Virus record (IMG/VR): IMGVR_UViG_3300005537_000290
Coordinates: 1 to 23,931 of that record
DNA from: a virus
Length of the DNA: 23,931 nt
Direction: 5' to 3' (one strand)
Both the position numbers and the translations under genes were made by a program. Of this stretch, positions 1 to 5,821 are shown in pieces (position 1 is the stretch's first letter; each line of letters starts with the position of its first letter). The notes below the pieces were generated by a model. The model saw only the letters and a list, made by a program, of their open reading frames with translations, did no database searches and was not told the DNA's origin.

Positions 1-2
1 GT

Positions 3-464
3 GTGGCGCGAATGACGGCCGAAGAAGCGATCCGGGAAGGGCGCCTTTCGCGCGCAGAACTGTACAAAGTGCTTCGGAGACTATCTCACCTCCGCGAGCT
101 CGAGCGGATTTCGCAAGTTGGTGATAAATCGAGGGTTAGGACGTTCCATCTTCTCGGAGTGTGCAAGTCTCCTCTGTTGGGCCATTTTTCGCCGCTATGT
201 CCTTTGTTTTCTAGGAGAGTCTCCGACTTAAAGCATAGGAAACAGGAAGCGGAGAACTGCTGTTTGTGTCATGGCACGGACTGGAAGGTGATCCCTCGGC
301 CGGAAGGTGTGGGAGAGATGGCAGTGAAGTGTGAGCGGCATGTGGTGCAGATTCCGCTGTTGGCGATCCCGGAGAAAAGTTGGGTGCCGGGGATAACCCG
401 TCAAATGTTGGAGTGGCGGTCGCGGCAGTGGCTGCGCGAGACACCGCTATTCGGTGGTCGATGA
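3..464 (+). CDS. Winged-helix-like / zinc-knuckle protein, possibly 5' truncated
   Basis: The frame is open to the left edge of the window, so the true start may lie outside; GTG at 3 and ATG at 12 are the visible choices. The first ~50 residues are helical and basic and end in a pattern like a winged-helix wing (leucine-rich helix, then GDKSRVRTFHLL), as in DNA-binding or replication-initiation proteins. Residues 86-113 hold Cys86/Cys89 and later Cys110/His113 around GTDWKV, which resembles the zinc knuckle seen in phage replication or helicase-loader proteins (family resemblance from memory). No ATPase motif is present. Its stop overlaps the next start as ATGA at 461-464, indicating translational coupling. 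A role in DNA replication or regulation is inferred, not shown. Confidence 0.6.
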   Translation: MARMTAEEAIREGRLSRAELYKVLRRLSHLRELERISQVGDKSRVRTFHLLGVCKSPLLGHFSPLCPLFSRRVSDLKHRKQEAENCCLCHGTDWKVIPRPEGVGEMAVKCERHVVQIPLLAIPEKSWVPGITRQMLEWRSRQWLRETPLFGGR

Positions 465-661
465 TCCGGTTTGTGGCTGAAGCGAAGCGGGAGTTGCCGA
501 AGCTGCCTGGACGGTATAAAGGGCGGCGCGGCAAGAGGCGGGAGCCGCCGATTGTGGTGAAGTGTTGGCTGTGTCCGTGGAAGAGTAAGGCGCTGCAGCC
601 GGCGAAGGCGGAAGTGGCGTTGAATGATCATGTGCGGCGCGAGCACGGTACTATTGATTAA
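461..661 (+). CDS. Small C2H2 zinc-finger protein
   Basis: A 66-residue basic protein starting at the ATG that overlaps the upstream stop by four bases (ATGA). This start is preferred over an in-frame candidate at 380, which would lie deep inside the preceding gene. Residues 35-62 form a classical Cys-x2-Cys ... His-x4-His arrangement (C35, C38, H57, H62), preceded by an Arg/Lys/Gly-rich segment (residues 18-29). This is what a small nucleic-acid-binding zinc finger looks like; the target is unknown. A similar finger occurs twice in the protein at 5479-5805, so the phage appears to use this fold repeatedly. It could equally be a protein-protein adaptor. Confidence 0.7.
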   Translation: MIRFVAEAKRELPKLPGRYKGRRGKRREPPIVVKCWLCPWKSKALQPAKAEVALNDHVRREHGTID

Positions 662-718
662 AAGCGGAAAAAGTTTCAGTATCGGTAAAGCGGCGGAGGA
701 AAAGGGCGACCCAGCCCG

Positions 719-1102
719 TTGCCACAAGTAGACCTACAAGCGCGCCGGAAGTGGCAGAAGGCGTATGATTCGCGCAGACCGAAGCGCGATCGGCGGGCGT
801 CATTCGCGGCCTGGAAAAAGCGCCGCGATCCCAATATCCGAAGAGAGCGCGAGCAGGAGCGGCGATTCCGCTTTGTGGATTCCGAGCGCCGACGCCGGCC
901 GGATGATGCCGACTTCGATGATGTTTTCCTGTCCCTAAATACCATTTACACCCGAAAAACGCTGGTAACGCCGGAATTTGTGTTTGTGAAGCCGAGCGGA
1001 AAGCGGCTGCGCGAGCGGATCGGTTCGCTGGAAAAGTTTGCCGAGAGGATTGCGACGCAGTTAAAGCTGGCCGAAAAGCTGGTGCCAGTGAGGGGATTCT
1101 AA
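719..1102 (+). CDS. Highly basic hypothetical protein
   Basis: A 127-residue protein with a strongly basic first half (many Arg/Lys, few hydrophobics) and a helical, possibly coiled-coil C-terminus (residues ~95-125). Only the TTG at 719 is available as a start between the upstream in-frame stop (686-688) and the conserved-looking body. The nearest purine-rich Shine-Dalgarno-like stretch (GGAGGA at 695-700) is farther away than usual, so the start is uncertain. The stop at 1100-1102 abuts the ATG of the next gene. The composition suggests nucleic-acid binding. I do not recognise the family. Confidence 0.55.
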   Translation: MPQVDLQARRKWQKAYDSRRPKRDRRASFAAWKKRRDPNIRREREQERRFRFVDSERRRRPDDADFDDVFLSLNTIYTRKTLVTPEFVFVKPSGKRLRERIGSLEKFAERIATQLKLAEKLVPVRGF

Positions 1103-1543
1103 ATGACTTATGAGCAGACGACGGAAGAGCAGAGCGCGTTTGATGTGTGTTTATCGGTGTATCGAGCGTGCTCGGAGCAAATAGGAACGGGCAGGCTGGG
1201 CGCGATCGATGCCAGCGCGTTCAAGAGTAACCAGTGGAAGCCGGATCGGAAGCCGCGGGCGGAGGATTATTTGGCCGACTTTGCGCAAGCCGGGGTCGCT
1301 GCATTGAAACGTGACGGGCAACACTCGCGCCTGGTGCTTTTCCGGATGCATTATCTGGCTGGAGCGCCGTACTGGTCGGTGCGGCAGTTGCTTAAATTGA
1401 GCGAGATGGGCTGGGTGCGGTGGACCGAAGAGATTCGCAAAACAGTGGGACAGGAACTGGTGCGGCGCGAATTGTACCCGCCGGACAGGTACTTCGAGGA
1501 ATTCAGGTCTGAAGCGCGAGGTGAGGAATGCTCGAAAACTTAA
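1103..1543 (+). CDS. Sigma-like helix-turn-helix protein, candidate late-gene regulator
   Basis: A 146-residue protein starting with ATG directly after the previous stop. The C-terminal half has the rhythm of a sigma-70 region 4 or ArpU/RinA-type helix-turn-helix: an LFRMHYLAGAPYWSVRQLL segment, a turn, then a second helix with conserved Trp/Glu/Arg (MGWVRWTEEIRKTVG), ending in a PPDRYF tail. Proteins of this kind often sit immediately upstream of phage packaging genes and switch on late transcription (established for RinA/ArpU-like proteins). Its location here, just before the terminase/head cluster, fits that role. The assignment rests on pattern and position, not on a database match. Confidence 0.5.
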   Translation: MTYEQTTEEQSAFDVCLSVYRACSEQIGTGRLGAIDASAFKSNQWKPDRKPRAEDYLADFAQAGVAALKRDGQHSRLVLFRMHYLAGAPYWSVRQLLKLSEMGWVRWTEEIRKTVGQELVRRELYPPDRYFEEFRSEARGEECSKT

Positions 1544-1731
1544 GGCTTTTAGCGGCAGTGGTTTTCTGGGTGAATGTAGCGACAGCCATTGCTGGGTTGG
1601 CTATGCTCACATGGCAAGAATTCCCGATTACAGTAGAACGGAAGCGTTTCGATGTGACGGTCGCTATCTGCCTGTCCTGTTTTTGGGCTATCTGGGCAGG
1701 ATTGTTGTTTTTTGGCCATGCGGCCAATTAA
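1528..1731 (+). CDS. Small two-helix membrane protein
   Basis: A 67-residue hydrophobic protein beginning at ATG 1528, inside the last codons of the preceding gene (16-nt overlap), with a GAGGTGAGG ribosome-binding sequence just upstream. Two transmembrane segments are apparent, residues ~7-27 (LLAAVVFWVNVATAIAGLAM) and ~43-63 (VAICLSCFWAIWAGLLFFG), joined by a short charged loop containing ERKR. Size and topology are compatible with a holin or another small membrane effector, but position before the packaging genes is not diagnostic and no lysin lies beside it. Function unknown. Confidence 0.6.
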   Translation: MLENLRLLAAVVFWVNVATAIAGLAMLTWQEFPITVERKRFDVTVAICLSCFWAIWAGLLFFGHAAN

Positions 1732-1854
1732 GTTGCGGCCTTTGGAACAGGGCAGCGATTTTGGACCAAGGAACAGGTAGACAGCGCGGCCAAAAGAGTG
1801 GAGAGTTGGCGATGCAAGCCGAAGTGTAGCCGTATACAAATTATTCGCCGCCAG

Positions 1855-1880
1855 GGCCGGAGAACGTTTCCGGCCTTTTT
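1855..1880 (+). terminator. Intrinsic terminator after the first gene cluster
   Basis: GGCCGGAGA at 1855-1863 pairs with TTTCCGGCC at 1867-1875 (one G-T wobble) around a three-base loop, followed by TTTTT at 1876-1880. This is a textbook Rho-independent terminator on the + strand, 20 bases before the next start codon. It separates the small-gene cluster from the structural block. The 1732-1854 stretch before it holds no recognisable gene or tRNA. Confidence 0.85.
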
Positions 1881-1900
1881 CCTTTCCCAGCGAGGACTGA

Positions 1901-2344
1901 ATGCCTTCCTATATTTTGACAGGACCGGTACCCGGCTCGGCAGCCGCGGCCACCGGCCTGCAACCTTCCACGATAGAATCAGGCGGCACCAATCAGGTCG
2001 CCACCAACCTTCAAGCGGTAGCTGCATCGCAGGTCACTCCCCAATCATCGGTTTTTACCGTTCAGCCGCGAGGCGATGGCGGAGACCGCACACTCACGAT
2101 CGAAGGCGTTGGAATTGGCGCGGTGCCGACGGCGGCCAGCGTGAATTTGCTGGTGTCGTATGACGGAGGGCTGACCTGGGGTCTTTACGCGGGCGCCACG
2201 GCGCAAGCGTTGTTCGCGGCGGGAGTTGCGACGCCAGCGATTTATAAAAACGTGGTGGCCGGACCGCTGTATGCGTTGTCGACCTCGGGCACGTTCACGC
2301 TGGGCGGCGCGACAGGCATCAATCTCGTCGTATCGCTGAGCTAA
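1901..2344 (+). CDS. Beta-rich hypothetical protein, possible virion decoration protein
   Basis: A 147-residue protein rich in Gly, Ala, Ser, Thr and Val with few charges, the composition of phage head-decoration or tail-surface proteins. No signal peptide, membrane segment or cysteine motif is visible. The middle holds short alternating-hydrophobic stretches (ASVNLLVSYDGGLTWGLY) typical of a beta-sandwich. It starts at ATG 1901 with a purine-rich AGCGAGGA upstream and lies just after a terminator, so it probably opens a new transcript. The assignment as structural is inference from composition and neighbourhood. Confidence 0.6.
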   Translation: MPSYILTGPVPGSAAAATGLQPSTIESGGTNQVATNLQAVAASQVTPQSSVFTVQPRGDGGDRTLTIEGVGIGAVPTAASVNLLVSYDGGLTWGLYAGATAQALFAAGVATPAIYKNVVAGPLYALSTSGTFTLGGATGINLVVSLS

Positions 2345-2352
2345 AACAACTG

Positions 2353-2649
2353 ATGCAATGCGCGGCATTTCGTCCGGTGGACGTTGCTGGGTGGAAGCGG
2401 TGCGCGCGCGAAGCGACGATGAGCCGGTTTTGCCGGGAGCATGCGGAAGTGCTGCAAGGCGTGCTGCTAGGCATGGCTGCGATCGGGATGCCGGATGAAC
2501 CAGAGCTGACAGCGGCGGAGCGGATGTTTGGCAAAGAGCGGCTGCGGCGGGAGCGCGGCAACCGCAGGAGATGTCATGCGAAAGACGGAGTTAGCGCGAA
2601 AAATCGTCAAGCACCTGAAAGCGCGGGAGAACGGAAAGAAAAGCTATAA
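2353..2649 (+). CDS. Small Cys/His-containing hypothetical protein
   Basis: The ATG at 2353 gives a 98-residue product; an internal ATG at 2419 is an alternative. Residues 1-35 hold Cys3, Cys17, Cys27 and His30 in a pattern (C-x13-C-x9-C-x2-H) that could bind a metal. The last ~30 residues are low-complexity and charged, and overlap the next gene by 74 nt in another frame. Such a long overlap is unusual here, so the C-terminal part may be out of frame or non-functional. The family is not recognised. Confidence 0.5.
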   Translation: MQCAAFRPVDVAGWKRCAREATMSRFCREHAEVLQGVLLGMAAIGMPDEPELTAAERMFGKERLRRERGNRRRCHAKDGVSAKNRQAPESAGERKEKL

Positions 2650-2818
2650 AGAAGCCGAGCAGTTGCTGGATGAGATTGCGCAACATGCGCGGAGTGGGCA
2701 GGAAATTGCGCTGCCCGGCGGGCGCAAAGCGGTGCTGAAGGATTTGTATCTGACGACCAACAAGGTGTTTCGTGCGCATGGGATTGGGCGGTACGAGATC
2801 GAAGTGGTTGAAGCCTAG
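2576..2818 (+). CDS. Small hypothetical protein, weakly HU-like start
   Basis: An 80-residue protein. The ATG at 2576 is preferred because GCAGGAG (2564-2570) sits five bases upstream; an in-frame start at 2528 would give a Gly/Ala/Ser-rich extension with no ribosome-binding site. The protein is a Lys/Arg-rich helical N-terminus (KTELARKIVKHL), a long amphipathic helix, then a Gly-rich turn (LPGGRKAVLKDLY) and a short beta-like tail. This gives a passing resemblance to HU/IHF-type proteins, but the diagnostic arm sequence is missing. It lies just upstream of the recombinase, so an accessory DNA-binding role is conceivable but unproven. Confidence 0.6.
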   Translation: MRKTELARKIVKHLKARENGKKSYKEAEQLLDEIAQHARSGQEIALPGGRKAVLKDLYLTTNKVFRAHGIGRYEIEVVEA

Positions 2819-2840
2819 CCCAAGCAACAATTTCACGTAC

Positions 2841-2866
2841 TGTTTAGTTTTTTGATTGTTTTCGAG
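2841..2866 (+). repeat. Left copy of imperfect AT-rich direct repeat flanking the recombinase
   Basis: TGTTTAGTTTTTTGATT followed by GTTTTCGAG. Its first 17 bases match the right copy at 3392-3408 with only AG/GA swapped, and both copies end in CGAG. It lies immediately before the recombinase start codon. A recombination-site or insertion-footprint role is inferred. Confidence 0.6.
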
Positions 2867-2867
2867 C

Positions 2868-3398
2868 ATGCACGCACTCACCAAAGACGAGTTGAGGCGG
2901 CTACTGAGCACGGCGAAGGTGAATCGCGAGCGCGATTGGCTGATGATTTTGGTGGCGTTCCACCACGGTCTGAGGGCCAGCGAAGTTGTTGGAATTACGG
3001 CAGATGCGGTTGTGGATGGGTTCCTGACGGTGCAGCGTTTGAAGGGCTCGAACAAGACCACGCAAGCGCTGGTGGCGAGCGTGGATCCGCTGCTCGATGA
3101 AAGAGAGGCGTTGATTGAATTCGTACGGAAATCAAAGCCAGGGAGTCCGGTTTTCGGAATTGGGCGAGTACAGTTCTGGCGCCTCGTTAAGAGATACGCA
3201 AGAGCAGCCAGGATCCCGCAGCACAAGGCCCATCCGCATGTCCTCAAGCATTCAATTGCTATGCAAACTATTGACAGAGCAGGAGTTGAGAACGTTCGCC
3301 AGCATCTTGGGCATAAGAGTTTGAGCAGCACCGGAGAATATTTGAAGGTTTCGGATGAAGAAGCGGGGAAGCGAATTTCTGAAGCGCTGAATGTTTGA
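2868..3398 (+). CDS. Tyrosine recombinase (integrase family), catalytic domain only
   Basis: A 176-residue protein from ATG 2868 (TTG at 2856 is an alternative; neither has a good ribosome-binding site). It matches the tyrosine recombinase catalytic core: Arg36 in GLRASEV, Lys59 in RLKGS, the HxxR-box region H124-V-L-K127-H, His149 in LGHKS, and Tyr158 in GEYLKV as the nucleophile. The box arginine is Lys here, a variant I recall from some integrases but one that could affect activity. The usual N-terminal arm-binding and SAM-like core-binding domains are absent, so it is much shorter than a typical phage integrase (~300-400 residues). It sits alone inside the packaging module, is less G+C-rich than its neighbours, and is bracketed by direct repeats, suggesting insertion. 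It may integrate the phage, resolve multimers, or move only itself. Confidence 0.88.
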   Translation: MHALTKDELRRLLSTAKVNRERDWLMILVAFHHGLRASEVVGITADAVVDGFLTVQRLKGSNKTTQALVASVDPLLDEREALIEFVRKSKPGSPVFGIGRVQFWRLVKRYARAARIPQHKAHPHVLKHSIAMQTIDRAGVENVRQHLGHKSLSSTGEYLKVSDEEAGKRISEALNV

Positions 3399-3416
3399 TT
3401 TTTTGATTTCCGCGAG
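3392..3416 (+). repeat. Right copy of imperfect AT-rich direct repeat flanking the recombinase
   Basis: TGTTTGATTTTTTGATT then TCCGCGAG, overlapping the recombinase stop codon (3396-3398). It matches 2841-2857 at 15 of 17 positions and keeps the terminal CGAG. With the left copy it brackets the recombinase gene exactly. Confidence 0.6.
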
Positions 3417-3428
3417 GGTTTTCCTTTA

Positions 3429-3743
3429 ATGGCACGGGGAGGCAAGAGAGAGGGCGCAGGGCGGAAGCCAGGCGTGGAGCTGCCGGAGCTCGCCGATCGC
3501 GAGGCGGCTGGGCGAATCCTTGAGAACCTGAACCGGGCAGCGGATGCGAAGGATTCGTACGAAGTGCAGCAATGGCGGCTACTGGCCGAAGCGCAGGATC
3601 TGCGGATTCGGCTGGATGCGCGGAAGTGGCTGTATGACAAGCGGGACGGTAAGGCAACGCAGCCGGTGGAAGTGGCTGGGCGCAAAGGCGGGCCAGCGAT
3701 CATTTTCGATGTGCCAAGCGCGGTAGCGCGGAGAGGAAAGTGA
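3429..3743 (+). CDS. terS: Terminase small subunit (putative)
   Basis: A 104-residue protein beginning MARGGKREGAGRKPG. This GGKREGAGRK opening is common at the N-terminus of phage small terminases and related DNA-binding proteins. The rest is mostly helical (residues 20-75) with a DARKWLYDKRDGKATQPVEV segment typical of the same group. Small terminases recognise the packaging site and recruit the large subunit to concatemeric DNA. Location supports the call: the large terminase begins 210 bases downstream, separated only by a small membrane-protein gene. The motif is suggestive rather than unique. Confidence 0.75.
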   Translation: MARGGKREGAGRKPGVELPELADREAAGRILENLNRAADAKDSYEVQQWRLLAEAQDLRIRLDARKWLYDKRDGKATQPVEVAGRKGGPAIIFDVPSAVARRGK

Positions 3744-3745
3744 AA

Positions 3746-3949
3746 ATGCCAATCGTCGTGCAAGCAGGAGCGCCGGGAACAGGCGGATCGGGTAACAATG
3801 TGCAGTTCATTGGCGAGTTAGTCCAGATTGCGGGAGTTGCCAGCGCTGTGGCGGGCGTGGTGTTGAGTCTGCATCACTGGCCGGCTGCGGTTTGTCTGGT
3901 CGGTGGAGGCGTCGCGTTTTACATCGGCAAGAAGCTGCGCGGCCAGTAA
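3746..3949 (+). CDS. Small two-TM membrane protein between the terminase genes
   Basis: A 67-residue protein. The ATG at 3746 follows GAGAGG (3731-3736) at a suitable distance; the GTG at 3740 overlaps the preceding stop and is a weaker choice. After a Gly-rich, probably disordered start there are two hydrophobic segments, residues ~21-40 (ELVQIAGVASAVAGVVLSL) and ~45-60 (AAVCLVGGGVAFYIG), then a basic tail (KKLRGQ). Size, two helices and positive C-terminus resemble small holins, but no lysin is adjacent. A membrane protein between the two terminase subunits is an uncommon arrangement. Function not established. Confidence 0.65.
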   Translation: MPIVVQAGAPGTGGSGNNVQFIGELVQIAGVASAVAGVVLSLHHWPAAVCLVGGGVAFYIGKKLRGQ

Positions 3950-3952
3950 TCG

Positions 3953-5479
3953 ATGCGGGTTTCGGTCTCAGCGAATTCTGGCGCGCCGAGGACCAGCAAG
4001 TTTTATACGCCATTTGCTCGGCAGCAAGAGTTTCACGATTCGCCAGCAAAGTACCGGCTGTTTGGCGGAGCGGCGGGCCCGGGCAAGACCAAAGCGCTGC
4101 TGTGGGAAGCAATCTTTCAGGCGAATAGGGTGCCGCAGTCAGATTCGCTGCTGCTGAGGCGAACGTTTTCAGAGCTCGAGATGTCGCTGTTGGCAGAATT
4201 CCGGAAGAACGTGCCGCGCGATTTGTATGAAAAGTACAACGATGCGAAGCGGGTAATCACCTGGTGGAATGGCAGCACAACGAGGTTTGGCTATTGCCGC
4301 AACGAGAAGGATGTTTACCAGTACCAGGGCGCGGAATTTTTGTTCATCGGGCTGGACGAGCTGACGCACTTTACGCTGAAGCAGTGGCAGTTCCTGACCA
4401 GCCGCAACCGGTGCTCGGTGCCAGGGAGTTTTCCATGTATGGCTGGTGCGAGCAACCCGGGCAACATCGGGCACGCATGGGTGAAGGCGCTATGGGTGGA
4501 CAAGAAAGCGCCGGCGGGATTCGAGCGGCCGGAGCTGTACGACCCGGCGGAATACGAGTTCACGCGAGCGCGGCTGGATGACAACCCGATTTATGCGAAC
4601 GATGCGTCTTATCGCCGAACACTTGAGATCTTACCGTCGCACCTTCGGCGGGCGTTTCTCGATGGCGATTGGGGCATCTTTGCGGGGCAATATTTCGACA
4701 TCTTCGATCTCGGCAAGCATACTCAGGACGGCCGCGAAGTCTACGAAGGAATTCAGCCGTGGTGGCCGCACTGGATATCGATTGACTGGGGATTCCACCA
4801 TCCCAGCGCGGTGTACTGGCATGCCAAAGCGCCAGACGGACCACCGTTTCACGGAAGAGTGTTCACGTACCGCGAGTTTTGCACCGAGCCGGAACGCGGG
4901 CTAAGTCCGAGGGCGCTGGGCCAGCGGATTGCCGAGCAGACCAAAGAGCGCATCACTGAGATTTTCCTGTCGCCGGATGCATTTGCGCATCGCACGGCGG
5001 AAGCGAGCATTGCCGAGCAGCTGGCGGAAGTTTTTGAGTCGCACGATTTGCCGAGGCCAGAGCCCGCGGATGATGACCGCATTGGCGGCTGGCAGTGGAT
5101 GTATCAGTTGATGGAAGGCGAAGCGTGGGTAATCAGCGAGCTTTGTCCAAAGCTGATCGCGTGTTTGCCGACGCTGGTGCGGGACGAGCCGCCGCACGCT
5201 GAGGACGTCATGAAGGTGGACGGCGACGACCCGGCAGATGCTGCGCGGTATGGCTTGGTGCACCTGAAGCGGCAGTTGGTGAACACGCCGAAAGAAGAGC
5301 GGTTCAGGCAGCGGCAGCAGGCGAGCTCATCGATGGAGAAAGTGGTGGATGAGGAGACCGGCAAAGAAAAGTTCGTGATTCGCGACATGACGAGCTTTGC
5401 GATCAATCAGCAGAAGTTAGAGGCCGAGGACCGAAAGAAGTTTGTGCCGAAGCGGAGACCGCGGCCTTGGGGGCGGTAG
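3953..5479 (+). CDS. terL: Terminase large subunit (ATPase-nuclease packaging motor)
   Basis: A 508-residue packaging motor that pumps DNA into the prohead through the portal and cuts the concatemer. N-terminal ATPase domain: Walker A GGAAGPGKT at 38-46; Walker B FIGLDE ending at D135/E136; coupling motif GASNPGN at 165-171. C-terminal RNase H-like nuclease domain: first acidic residue D278 in ISIDWGF, a second candidate D342 in FLSPDAF, a third in DPADAARYGL (D429), which is the usual last-strand motif. Length is normal for large terminases. ATG 3953 lies three bases after the preceding stop with no strong ribosome-binding site, suggesting coupling. The last codons overlap the next gene's GTG by one base. 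Confidence 0.97.
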   Translation: MRVSVSANSGAPRTSKFYTPFARQQEFHDSPAKYRLFGGAAGPGKTKALLWEAIFQANRVPQSDSLLLRRTFSELEMSLLAEFRKNVPRDLYEKYNDAKRVITWWNGSTTRFGYCRNEKDVYQYQGAEFLFIGLDELTHFTLKQWQFLTSRNRCSVPGSFPCMAGASNPGNIGHAWVKALWVDKKAPAGFERPELYDPAEYEFTRARLDDNPIYANDASYRRTLEILPSHLRRAFLDGDWGIFAGQYFDIFDLGKHTQDGREVYEGIQPWWPHWISIDWGFHHPSAVYWHAKAPDGPPFHGRVFTYREFCTEPERGLSPRALGQRIAEQTKERITEIFLSPDAFAHRTAEASIAEQLAEVFESHDLPRPEPADDDRIGGWQWMYQLMEGEAWVISELCPKLIACLPTLVRDEPPHAEDVMKVDGDDPADAARYGLVHLKRQLVNTPKEERFRQRQQASSSMEKVVDEETGKEKFVIRDMTSFAINQQKLEAEDRKKFVPKRRPRPWGR

Positions 5480-5805
5480 TGGCAGGCAAAGGAGTTTGCG
5501 GGCGCTGCGGATTCCGGTTCGTGTACATGACCGATGAGGATTGGATTCGCCGGATGGACGAGCATTACGCGGATGAGCATCCAGGGACGCCACGCGAGGA
5601 AAAGAGTGAGCCGCAATCGTCGTTCGTGAATGTGAAGTGCGGCTATTGTTTCAACCGGTCGTTTAGCCGGGAGACGCTGGAAGCGGCAAATGCAGCGCTC
5701 GATGAACACATCGCGGCGGTACATGGCGGCAAGAATTTCGATCGGATGGATTGGACGGACAAGGATTTAGAGTTTTTGCATGGCGTAAGAATTTCCCCAC
5801 TTTAG
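5479..5805 (+). CDS. Double C2H2 zinc-finger protein
   Basis: A 108-residue protein. The GTG at 5479 overlaps the terminase stop (TAG 5477-5479) by one base and has a G-rich stretch upstream; TTG at 5467 would add four residues. Two similar units follow: C7-x2-C10 ... H29-x4-H34 and C54-x2-C57 ... H77-x4-H82, joined by an acidic, Ser/Pro-containing linker. Each is a Cys2-His2 zinc finger with a helix carrying the histidines. The spacing and the DEH-xx(x)-H ends suggest an internal duplication. Related to the single-finger protein at 461-661. It is probably a DNA/RNA- or protein-binding adaptor; the position just after the large terminase might indicate a packaging accessory, but that is inference. 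Confidence 0.8.
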   Translation: MAGKGVCGRCGFRFVYMTDEDWIRRMDEHYADEHPGTPREEKSEPQSSFVNVKCGYCFNRSFSRETLEAANAALDEHIAAVHGGKNFDRMDWTDKDLEFLHGVRISPL

Positions 5806-5821
5806 AAAAAAGGACAAAACG

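Noticed and set aside
1732-1854. Possible coding or tRNA content between the membrane protein and the terminator
   Set aside because: Frames are short and without ribosome-binding sites; no tRNA-like arms could be drawn.
2591-3763. Long minus-strand open frame (~390 codons)
   Set aside because: It is the antisense of the recombinase and small terminase; its product is Ser/Arg/Pro-rich without domains, and the + strand genes have clear motifs.
3740-5479. Headful-packaging (pac) or cos site
   Set aside because: No distinctive repeat array or nick-site motif could be identified by eye near the terminase genes.
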